This document shows positions 9,646 to 19,137 of a stretch of 64,000 nt of DNA, one piece after another. Every line of letters starts with the position of its first letter. The stretch's first letter is position 1. The position numbers and the translations under genes were made by a program. The DNA is from an uncultured Lachnospiraceae bacterium (GTDB taxonomy: Bacteria > Bacillota > Clostridia > Lachnospirales > Lachnospiraceae): NCBI GenBank assembly GCA_947174015.1, contig CAMWHJ010000006.1, positions 1-64,000 on the forward strand, written 5' to 3'. The notes beneath the pieces are model-generated. The model was not told the origin of the DNA. It was given only the letters and a program-made list of their open reading frames with translations, and made no database searches.

Positions 9646-11405
9646 AAATCTCTCACCAATTCTCTGAAATATCCCATTTCTTCATGTTCTGGTACTGGCA
9701 CTACCAACGCTCTATCAAGCAGACGGTTACCATTTTCACATGCTGTTTCTGAAATCATAGTACACGAATGACATGCCGCTCCATTTAATCTGTCGCGTGT
9801 TGGATTCTTCATAAAACACTCTGGATCCGTTGTACAAGTCAAGCCATTCTCTAATGCTCCCTTTAGTAATGGTAAGAACTTATTCATTCCACCTAATTCA
9901 ACAAGACCACCTAAAGACCCTTCTTTATCTGCTGCACCAGTATAAATCAGTATTCCACACATATTTTCACTGCTGTAAATACGCTCATGCAATGCAGATG
10001 ATGAATAACCAGACTGCATAGACATTTCCTTAATCAGCATATGCGAAAGTGTATGCAATAAAACATATTCTGCATTTCTTGTTTTGAAGTTCTCCCATCC
10101 TTTTTTCTGACAATACGCAGAGTAGCACTCCTCATATTTATCAGAGCGAGACTTAACAGATTCTATCTGCATCCACTGATCCAACTTTTCTCTACTCAAT
10201 TCAATAAATATACCTTCACCATTGATTTCTACTGCCGGCAACCATTTCTCACCAGAAGCACATTTTAATTTTACAATATGGGATTGTTCATCCACCTCAG
10301 GTTCAGGAGCTTCTAATCTCGTAAATCCTGTTAAGACTCTTACTTCTCTTAATCTGTGTATTTTAATTATTCTTGAAATATATTCTTTAAGGCTGTCGCT
10401 CAAGCCAACTTCTTCTGCCTTGAAATACTTTACATCATGCTGGTACTCAACATCCTCATGATGAGTAATAGCAGCATATTCCATTTCTTTCAATTCAATG
10501 AACTCTTTGATATTTTGACTCAATCTGTCATAAGCCTCCTTAAAGTCTTCATACGAATATTTGTCTGCAAAATATTTCTGATAAGCAAATGTAAGACCTG
10601 CTTCTTCCCCCATAGCCTCAACTAAAGTTTCAATAGTCGCCCTCTGTACTCCCATAATATCATTAATAGGGTTTGTCCAAGGTGGAATTGAGATTGCATT
10701 TCTTGTAACTGTAAAATACACATTAGATGCGCCTCTCTGACTAGGAACTATTCCTTTTTTACATATCTTAGCTTTAGCTCTTGGTCTATGTGGATGATTA
10801 CCAGAACAGCATAATCCTGCAAATTTCTCTTTTTGCATTGCTCCTGACATCACCCTCTTGGCACCACAATTACATTCTACACGAAGTTCTGCAAGCGATG
10901 ATGTATTCCCCATAGATTTTAAGAACATATCCTCCTTACAGCTTTCTTCACCATGATGGACCCACCATCTCCAAGGGAAGTCGTCCATGTGTCCGTCTTC
11001 ACATACTGTAATAAATCTTGAAGGATATGCAGGAAATCCACATTTAGGACATTTAACTTCTCCTTGATTTTTTTTATACTGATCAATATCAAAATAATCT
11101 CGCATATCAAATAGGGACTTGCATTTTCCATTTGAACATACGTGATAATAAGGGAAAGAAATAACTGGTATATCCTCTTTGCCTCCAGTTTTCGGCATAA
11201 AGAATCTACGAACATTCATATAACTGGCTAGTCGCGTATCTCTAATTTCTTTTCCAATATTATTATTATCCCAATACTCAATATCTAAAACAGTTAATGA
11301 ATCATTTACCGCGTCCATTATTGAACCTGGGCCATATGTGGTTATTAACTGATTCGGACGAACTTCACCCAATTTTTTATAAAAATTCATTAGACACCCT
11401 CCCAA
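9627..11405 (-). CDS. drmB: DISARM DrmB, DUF1998
   Basis: Cys motifs (CSNGKCKSLF, CPKCGFPAYPSRFITVCEDGH) and C-terminal CTTDPEC...ACHSC; adjacent to drmA/drmC. Confidence 0.85.
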   Translation of the reverse strand: MGGCLMNFYKKLGEVRPNQLITTYGPGSIMDAVNDSLTVLDIEYWDNNNIGKEIRDTRLASYMNVRRFFMPKTGGKEDIPVISFPYYHVCSNGKCKSLFDMRDYFDIDQYKKNQGEVKCPKCGFPAYPSRFITVCEDGHMDDFPWRWWVHHGEESCKEDMFLKSMGNTSSLAELRVECNCGAKRVMSGAMQKEKFAGLCCSGNHPHRPRAKAKICKKGIVPSQRGASNVYFTVTRNAISIPPWTNPINDIMGVQRATIETLVEAMGEEAGLTFAYQKYFADKYSYEDFKEAYDRLSQNIKEFIELKEMEYAAITHHEDVEYQHDVKYFKAEEVGLSDSLKEYISRIIKIHRLREVRVLTGFTRLEAPEPEVDEQSHIVKLKCASGEKWLPAVEINGEGIFIELSREKLDQWMQIESVKSRSDKYEECYSAYCQKKGWENFKTRNAEYVLLHTLSHMLIKEMSMQSGYSSSALHERIYSSENMCGILIYTGAADKEGSLGGLVELGGMNKFLPLLKGALENGLTCTTDPECFMKNPTRDRLNGAACHSCTMISETACENGNRLLDRALVVPVPEHEEMGYFRELVRDLCGIQV

Positions 11406-14400
11406 TAAAATACTGTTGATGACTGCTCAACATCTCGCATGGAACTTAATGTTGGTTTTTCTTTATCTCCATAATATTCACCATAATATGTAAGCAGCCT
11501 CTTTTTATCATCAGCTACAGCTGGAACAAAATAATACAACTTATCCTTCTTTGCTATGTTCTTCCATGTGTTAATAAATTCATCAATTTCTTTTTCTGTA
11601 TCTACAAAAGAAGCTGGTGCTGTTATCTTAACTCTATCAAGTATCTTATCTTTTATCTCTTTAATCTGCTCATCTGAAATATCATTTATACTCGATGCAC
11701 CGCTATTATCAGCCATAGCCTCTACCTGTAATCTAAGCAAAGCAACAACCAAGGCATGTAATACCCTGTCTCTTGCTCTAGCAGCAAATGGAGTTGCAGT
11801 GGTTCCCTCTACGTATCTGTACATTTGTGAATGGAAGCCAACAAAGTTCTCATAATTAGATAAATCTCTTGGCCTGTAAGGATTATATACGGTAAATATA
11901 ATCCCAGGATGTTGACGACCAACACGGCTTGTTGCTTGGATATATTCAGAATTTTGTTTTGGCTGACCTACTACCGACATTAGCCCTAAGCGGTCAACAT
12001 CCATACCTACAGCTATCATATTTGTTGCAATTACAACATCATAGCATCCTTGTTTTTTCTTGTTTTTATCATAAGATACAGCCAATTTTTCAAGAACCTT
12101 CGCTATATCCCACGAAGGAATACGTGATGTAATTTCCTTCTTTCCTTCAAAACTAAGATATCTCTGCTCCAAACTATTATATTTGTTCTTTACCACACGA
12201 ATACGGCTCGCAATATCGTCGTCAAGAAGGCGGACTGCACCACCAAGTTCTCGAATACTGTTAAAGTAACCTATCAATGTGTAATATGGATCAATGTAAT
12301 CCTCATACTTAGGCTCTTTTGCTATATCTAAAGCTGTCTGCAATATTATTGAGTACAAACGAATAAGTGTTGTCTTTACAGATTGTCCACTTGCACATAT
12401 ACCAGCATACTGACGAAATGGTTTTTGACCTTTACTAATCATTTCATTTATTTTATCTTCTGAAGCATTAACTAAACTTTCTGTTGGCAATGCTACTTCC
12501 TTGATAAAGAAAGAATCTCTGGTATCAAAACCATTTGGTGGAAATTGAGTAAATTCGTTTCTTCCATAAAGGGACTTAATCTGCTCCCCTGCATTTCTAA
12601 TAGTAGCAGTTGAAACAACATACTTAGGTCGTATTTTCTTACCATTCTTTTCTACGCAGCACATTTCTTCAACAACAGTTTCATAACCTCCATAAATGGT
12701 TCCAAGTGGTCCTGTTATCAAGTGTAACTCATCTTGAATAATTAATTCTGGTGGATAAAATGGTTTACATTCAACGGTCTGTGCTTTTTCTAATCCTGTT
12801 GCCGCATCTGCATTATGTCTTCCTGCATGCTTTTCTCCAATTGCAATGTGACCACATCTGCTACAATATCTATCTGTTTTTCCAAACAGTAAACCTACTT
12901 GTTCCGACCATGGAAGACGAGCAAACTTATCTACTGTCGAAATAATAACGGTCGGACACTTTGCATATATTTCTTCATCAACAAGGTATACTGGGATTGT
13001 TCTTCCCGCTCTCTCTGAAAACATACAAAATGAATCTGCACAATGAATTTTTACAGACTTTCCCTTTTCATTAATGTCATATTCATTCCTTGATATAGAC
13101 TTTCCACAATAAGGACATTTAATTATCTGTTTCGTAAGCTTTCTAATAAATTCCTTCTTTTTGTACTGGTCTGTATCACTGTACTCACTAAATTTGTTAG
13201 GTGTAACATTCCCACCTACCCAAAATCCAATTGTAATTCTTTCTTTACCATACAACTCTTGGCTTTTCTCACGTAACTGCTCCATTGCAACAATCAAACG
13301 CATTAATCTGTCCCTCTGTTGAGTTGTAAGCAAACGAAGAGTATATCTCAAAAATACAGTTACACCGCCATCTTTCTCATAATCATTTTCTTCAGAGGCA
13401 GTCAATCTTCTATAAGCAATTGTAAATGCAATTAGACCTAAATACGCCTCTGTCTTACCTCCGCCAGTAGGGAAATACAGTAAATCAACAATATCTCTTT
13501 CTGGTGACTCTCCATCCATAATTCCATATAAATTTAACAAAACAAATGCAATCTGGAATGGTCTCCATTCACTATGATCTTGCTTTCTTCCCTTTTCAGG
13601 CATATCAGTCATATAATCCTTAAGACTGCATGGTATTCCATTTCCATAGTCTTTTGAAAAGGATGTAATACTTCGCTGTAAATACATTGCCTGGTTCATA
13701 AATACAAACGCCTGATACACCTTGTCATTGTTTTCAATCAAGTCAATTCCTTCATTCATTCTGCGATTGGCGTCATTACACTTATCAATAATGGATTGAC
13801 CTGTACCTTTGAATTTTTCATCTTTCATATTTTCATCATTTATCAATATGTCAGTAATCCAACTTCCATACATTGAGGTCAAAATGCGTAAATTAGAAAT
13901 CACTTCATCTTTTTTCTTCGGTGAGCCCATTTGCAACATCGAAAAAGCGTGTTCCGGCATATCATCTATCTGTGCACTTACACTTGGAATTTCATAATCA
14001 GGAATAAAAGAGGACTTTATAACTGTAGCATTTATCTCATCCGCATTCTTTTCCCAAGTTGCAGCACAACCTCTTCCTCTTGCATAAACAGATCTACCTT
14101 TATAGTAGTATTCATCTTGCAATTCAACTTTTCTACATATATATTCCGGCACGAAAATTGGACTCATCAAATCATCAGCAATAAGCATTTCCACTTGGAA
14201 CATTACTTTTTCATATTCCTTCTCATCACCATCTGACTTATCATTATTATGTAAATAGACTGATATCATCTTATAACCATTATCCAACTGCATTTTCATA
14301 ACATAAATATAAATATTGCTATTTGAATCAAGTGATATCTGCTTTGAACGACCAATTTGAGCCAAGTCAATTTCCACAACATCCTGCATTTGCTCACGGA

Positions 14401-14857
14401 TATAAACTGTATGTTTCTTTTTTCTCTTATTCTCAGCATCTTCCTCTAAAGTTCCGTCAATCACTTCACCTTGCACCTGTTCAGCATAGTATTTGCCCCA
14501 GTTAATATATGCATTAATTTTCTGAACATCATCAGAAACATAGAAGGACACACCTATAGAAGAGGGTTTTTGAAATCCCCCTTTAATTCTGTCTTCCGGT
14601 TCATCTTCTTCAAAAATGCCCGCTTCCATAGACTCACCATCAGCGTCAAAGTTCTTCTCAGTAAACTCAACATCACAATAGTTTTCATCTTCCGTTACAT
14701 CTGTATCAGCAGGATATAATAATCCTGTAATATAACTGCTTGTTGGTATTTCATTCAATTCTTCATTCACAGAAGATGGTCCTACCAAGTCCTTCCTAAC
14801 TGCATCTAATATCTTCTGACGAACAATAGCATGCTTAAAATCTTTTATATCTGCCAT
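11390..14857 (-). CDS. drmA: DISARM DrmA, large helicase
   Basis: FPTGGGKTEAYLG (Walker A), IIQDELHLITGPLG, ATSRVGRQHPG. Confidence 0.85.
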   Translation of the reverse strand: MADIKDFKHAIVRQKILDAVRKDLVGPSSVNEELNEIPTSSYITGLLYPADTDVTEDENYCDVEFTEKNFDADGESMEAGIFEEDEPEDRIKGGFQKPSSIGVSFYVSDDVQKINAYINWGKYYAEQVQGEVIDGTLEEDAENKRKKKHTVYIREQMQDVVEIDLAQIGRSKQISLDSNSNIYIYVMKMQLDNGYKMISVYLHNNDKSDGDEKEYEKVMFQVEMLIADDLMSPIFVPEYICRKVELQDEYYYKGRSVYARGRGCAATWEKNADEINATVIKSSFIPDYEIPSVSAQIDDMPEHAFSMLQMGSPKKKDEVISNLRILTSMYGSWITDILINDENMKDEKFKGTGQSIIDKCNDANRRMNEGIDLIENNDKVYQAFVFMNQAMYLQRSITSFSKDYGNGIPCSLKDYMTDMPEKGRKQDHSEWRPFQIAFVLLNLYGIMDGESPERDIVDLLYFPTGGGKTEAYLGLIAFTIAYRRLTASEENDYEKDGGVTVFLRYTLRLLTTQQRDRLMRLIVAMEQLREKSQELYGKERITIGFWVGGNVTPNKFSEYSDTDQYKKKEFIRKLTKQIIKCPYCGKSISRNEYDINEKGKSVKIHCADSFCMFSERAGRTIPVYLVDEEIYAKCPTVIISTVDKFARLPWSEQVGLLFGKTDRYCSRCGHIAIGEKHAGRHNADAATGLEKAQTVECKPFYPPELIIQDELHLITGPLGTIYGGYETVVEEMCCVEKNGKKIRPKYVVSTATIRNAGEQIKSLYGRNEFTQFPPNGFDTRDSFFIKEVALPTESLVNASEDKINEMISKGQKPFRQYAGICASGQSVKTTLIRLYSIILQTALDIAKEPKYEDYIDPYYTLIGYFNSIRELGGAVRLLDDDIASRIRVVKNKYNSLEQRYLSFEGKKEITSRIPSWDIAKVLEKLAVSYDKNKKKQGCYDVVIATNMIAVGMDVDRLGLMSVVGQPKQNSEYIQATSRVGRQHPGIIFTVYNPYRPRDLSNYENFVGFHSQMYRYVEGTTATPFAARARDRVLHALVVALLRLQVEAMADNSGASSINDISDEQIKEIKDKILDRVKITAPASFVDTEKEIDEFINTWKNIAKKDKLYYFVPAVADDKKRLLTYYGEYYGDKEKPTLSSMRDVEQSSTVFYWEGV

Positions 14858-14870
14858 CTACAACCTCCTC

Positions 14871-17609
14871 TTATTCTTCATCAATAACAATAGGAACCGC
14901 CATACCAATTACATACTTAAATGTATTACCAACAACAATTTGGTCACCTGGCACCAATCGGTATTCCCACGTCTTTCTATCAGCGTCTACTTGAGATGCA
15001 CACTCGCACCACTTTAATGCCGCCTTTGCCTTTTCCTGAACATCTTCGTTATCTGTTTGATTTGCTGCTTTTACCTCGATCATATATTTCTTGTCAGATG
15101 TCTCCACTAAGAAATCTGGATTATATTGCTTTGCGACCTTATAGAATAATCCTAATTGATTCAAAGGTGGTTTAATAAATCTGATTACATCTGAATCTTC
15201 TTCCAATATGACTGACAATCTTCTCTCATCATCACTATCAAATGCATTTTCTGCATAATATAATTTTTTGTATCCTTCAAACAAATACTGCTTAATGTTC
15301 TTCTTATCTGGAATCTCCTTTTTGTAATTTAATCGCCCGTTTTCCTTCATGTTCTTTACAAATGTGCCAAACACAATAAGATCCTTTTGAACACTAAATA
15401 CAAACTCTGTGCTTTCTTCCTTTGATGCATATATCTGTTTTTTTAAATCTTCAACAATCACAGTTGCATATCGACGCACAATCTTCTTTTTCTCATCATC
15501 CGTACCATCAATAAGAGCCAAGTACTGGTCAACAACATCAAGGATAAATTCCGCATCATCAGAACTAAATTCCGGAATACTTTCCAATAGTGAAACAGCC
15601 AACATATTCTCTGGGTTTTCTACAATAAGAGCATCTGCATCCAAGACTTGTAGCAACTTATCGTTAATTGTGTCATACCTTTCGATTCTAGATGCTGCCA
15701 CATCAAACTCTGTAATATTTCTCTTTACTGTAAAGGGCTTAAATGTAATCGTAGAACTATAACAAATCCCAATTTTGGGAACAGAAATAGCCACTCTCTT
15801 AAGCTCCTCTATCCTCTTAATAAACTCCTGCTTTGCATATGGTAATACATTCTTACCACCAGAAGATTTCTGCAAATCGATCTGTATAGAAACATCTCCC
15901 TGATGTACAGTTAAAGACACATCTGTTTCACCAGAAATAGGGCTAACCTTTGATCCTTCATCTACCTGAGTTGTAACGCTACCATCAGTTTCTACTCCGT
16001 TGTTACTATTTCCTAATAAATCAAAAATGGACAACTGCCCACTATTGTCATCAGATTTTTTCGGTGCATTTTTCTTCACAAAAGCCTTCTGATATTCTGC
16101 AAATAAGTTCTCAACTGCGTTTTCACTATTCAAATCTTGATATGATTTTATATTGCTTTCACGTAATGCCTCATCAAACAGAGATATCTGCTGATTTTCT
16201 ACAACAGGTTCAACCTTAACAGTTTTAGTCTCGGGTATCTCTTCCTCATCAAGATTTCTTTTCTTAAATACAGGATTGTTTTTAATATCATCAATAATTT
16301 GTCGATAATGATCATGTGCAACAATATCCAAAGTATCTAATTCTTCAATACCTGTTATTTCACCGAATGGAAGTCTTAATCCTCTACCAATTGTTTGAAG
16401 TGCTAAAATATCACTTTTGGCAGCATTAAGTGGAATAATCGTAAACAGATTGTTTACATCCCATCCCTCTTTTAATTTATAAACATGCAAAACAATCTCA
16501 ATCGGATTTGTATTTTTTTCAATGGTCAATAACTTCTGAATATTTTCCTCTGTCTCTGCACCACTAATACTGGAATCAATTTCAATAACTTTGCCGACAT
16601 ATCTTCCACTAAAAAAAGAGTCCGAATCAATCTTTTCTTTTATCTTCTTAGCATGTGTTATATCTTTACAAGCAACCAAAACTATTGGTTTTACCTGTTC
16701 TAGATTGTTTTCAATACAATACTTATATACAATGGACTTTCTTCGTTCATGAAGCTTAATTCCATCCTTTAACTTCATTTCCTCAATATCATCATCAGAA
16801 TATCCAGCAGTATTCGTTCTCCCCATTACAACTGGAATTTTTAAGAACTTGCCTGCACCATCTTCTAGTCCATAATGATAAATGATATTTTTGTTTGTAT
16901 TTTTAGGTGTCGCAGTAAATTCCAATCCCAATACTGGATTCAAATAATTGATTGCTACCTTTGAAGCAGGAGCATAATATCTATGTGCCTCGTCCATGCA
17001 AATAACCAAGTCGTCAAAAGAACGTAATACCTCTGCAAACGAACCACCCAAATTCTCATTAAACTTGTGGAACTTAAATTCCAAATCACCACGAGTAAAA
17101 ATCTTCGAAATATTAAAAATGAAAATCTGTATTTCTGAAGTTTTCTCTACCACCAATTCCTGCTGAACATACTTTACCGGATAAGACAAATAGTTCTCAC
17201 CGTCATATACCTTGGGTCTTCCCATTTCTGCTTCAAGACCTTTAAACATATACTTTGGATGCCCAGGAACAGACTCCCTACGCATTTTGTCATAAATCGT
17301 ATTACCCGGTGCAAGGATAAAGAAATGCTTATAACCTTTGGCTTTATACAAATAATATACACATGCACCCATCAAACGCGATTTACCAATACCTGTTGTC
17401 ATATCAAAACAGAAGGAAGGGAAATCGAACTCCTTATCTACAGAGATTGTATGTGGCTCTTGGCAATTCTCAGATGCAATTTTTTCAGTCTCTGCCTTTG
17501 TGCTAGTTCGATATTCAATCTTTGAACTTATTGCATCAAAATACTGCAAAGCTTCATACTGAGGCTCACGCAGGCTCATAGCCCATTTAATTTTATCTAC
17601 TGAACTCAT
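14871..17609 (-). CDS. Type III restriction Res-like DEAD/DEAH helicase with C-terminal PD-(D/E)XK
   Basis: TTGIGKSRLMG, CMDEAHRYYAPA, C-terminal NPDFLVETSDKKYMIEVKAANQ. Confidence 0.85.
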   Translation of the reverse strand: MSSVDKIKWAMSLREPQYEALQYFDAISSKIEYRTSTKAETEKIASENCQEPHTISVDKEFDFPSFCFDMTTGIGKSRLMGACVYYLYKAKGYKHFFILAPGNTIYDKMRRESVPGHPKYMFKGLEAEMGRPKVYDGENYLSYPVKYVQQELVVEKTSEIQIFIFNISKIFTRGDLEFKFHKFNENLGGSFAEVLRSFDDLVICMDEAHRYYAPASKVAINYLNPVLGLEFTATPKNTNKNIIYHYGLEDGAGKFLKIPVVMGRTNTAGYSDDDIEEMKLKDGIKLHERRKSIVYKYCIENNLEQVKPIVLVACKDITHAKKIKEKIDSDSFFSGRYVGKVIEIDSSISGAETEENIQKLLTIEKNTNPIEIVLHVYKLKEGWDVNNLFTIIPLNAAKSDILALQTIGRGLRLPFGEITGIEELDTLDIVAHDHYRQIIDDIKNNPVFKKRNLDEEEIPETKTVKVEPVVENQQISLFDEALRESNIKSYQDLNSENAVENLFAEYQKAFVKKNAPKKSDDNSGQLSIFDLLGNSNNGVETDGSVTTQVDEGSKVSPISGETDVSLTVHQGDVSIQIDLQKSSGGKNVLPYAKQEFIKRIEELKRVAISVPKIGICYSSTITFKPFTVKRNITEFDVAASRIERYDTINDKLLQVLDADALIVENPENMLAVSLLESIPEFSSDDAEFILDVVDQYLALIDGTDDEKKKIVRRYATVIVEDLKKQIYASKEESTEFVFSVQKDLIVFGTFVKNMKENGRLNYKKEIPDKKNIKQYLFEGYKKLYYAENAFDSDDERRLSVILEEDSDVIRFIKPPLNQLGLFYKVAKQYNPDFLVETSDKKYMIEVKAANQTDNEDVQEKAKAALKWCECASQVDADRKTWEYRLVPGDQIVVGNTFKYVIGMAVPIVIDEE

Positions 17610-18871
17610 TATTCCTGCACCTCACTTTCAAAATTACACTTATCCAATAAATCCTTTGGTATTTTCTTAATCTCTACATTTTCTGGAAGAAGCATATCTG
17701 CTTGATTCTTTTTACAATAGATAAGTAAGCTTTGTTTATCGCCTAAAGATTTCATCACTGACATCACATACTTTGTATTCACAAATTCTTCTGTAATGTG
17801 TATAAATCTGTTTTCTGACGAATATCCTTGGAACTCGCCAGATGGTTCATATGTAAATCCTTCAATCTTACAAATTGCTTCACAGACCATATACCAAGTA
17901 TATGAAGGATTAATCTGATAGACAGGAAGTGTCGTGTTCTTTACAAGAAGAGGCTCTGCCAGTTCATAGAACTTATAACCACCACCACCTTGCCAACCTA
18001 CTTCTTTAGAAATACCACCTTGTTCACCATCTATTACCTTATCCATTCTCACTTTACATAAAGAATAAGCATGCTCCTCCAGTTCTATCCCAATCCACTT
18101 TCTACCGGACTTGTGTGCAACTGCTGCCGTGGTACCAGAACCTAAAAACGAATCTAGTACAATATCCCCCTCATCCGAGGCAATATTGATGATTTGTTCA
18201 ATTAGTTTCTCTGGCTTCGGAGTATCAAATGCTTTATTGTCATTAAATAACGCTTTTATTTCCGCTTTAGCGTTTCTATTGCTTCCGGCAAACTGAAATG
18301 ACCATAATGTTTCCGGCGGACGAGTCGCATCTTCTTCGGCAAAAATACGATAGTATGCTGTCCAACCATTTTTTCCATCAACCCATTCAATTAAGTCTGG
18401 ATTGCTTTCAACTTTATCTCTAGACCATCTCCATCTCCCATCAGAACCGTCTGTTCTTTTAGGAAATATCTCTTTTCCATCTGGTGCTGTTATCGGAAAG
18501 TAAAGATTCGGTCTATCTGCCCTACCATCAGCATTCCCCATATATCTAAGAGGTTTCAAATAATATCTTCTTCCATCATCAGTTTCTTTATTGTAATGTT
18601 CCGGAATTTTTCCAGAAAAAACCGGATTTATCTTCACCATATCAATATTCTTTGCATATACCAATATATGATCATATCTAGACGAAAACAATTTTGCATC
18701 CATTCTTGGACTATCTGATTTTTCCCAAGCTACATCTGCAATAAAATTCTTTCTTCCAAGTATTTCATCTGCCATCACCTTAAAGTAATGAGCTTCGTTA
18801 TCATCTAAAGAAATCCATATTGTACCTTCTTCACATAATAACTCGGATAATTGTATTAATCTTTTTTCCAT
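17609..18871 (-). pseudogene. Adenine-specific DNA methyltransferase (DrmMI/type III Mod-like), C-terminal part of a split gene
   Basis: WISLDDNEAHYFKVMADEILGRKNF and DIVLDSFLGSGTTAAVAHKSGRKWIGIELE; continues the 18856-19128 ORF in the -1 frame. Confidence 0.75.
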
Positions 18872-19128
18872 AATACTAAAGCATCGTCATATTGCTCAAA
18901 TGCACTTCCAGTATTATAGGGCGGGTCAATATAAATACATCTTACTCTTCCTCTATAATTCATTTCTAATGCTTTAAGAGCCAGAAGATTATCTCCATGA
19001 ATCAACATATTTTCTGTATCCGAATCGCCATATGATTTTGATTTATCTTCAATCAAAATTCTAGGTTCAAGTTTCTCTTCCTCATACTTACCGACCCATG
19101 TCAGTTCTAGTTTTCCTTTTTTCTCCAT
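18856..19128 (-). pseudogene. Adenine-specific DNA methyltransferase, N-terminal part with DPPY motif
   Basis: VRCIYIDPPYNTGSAFEQYDDAL then out of frame to stop. Confidence 0.75.
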
Positions 19129-19137
19129 GGTATCCTC

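Noticed and set aside
11556-14719. Plus-strand ORFs within drmA
   Set aside because: Antisense shadows of a well-supported helicase gene.
18856-18871. Classic -1 frameshift heptamer (A AAA AAG) joining the methyltransferase halves
   Set aside because: The A6 run is out of register with the zero frame (TGG AAA AAA GAT), and about 8 family-typical residues would still be missing, so programmed frameshifting alone is not a convincing explanation.
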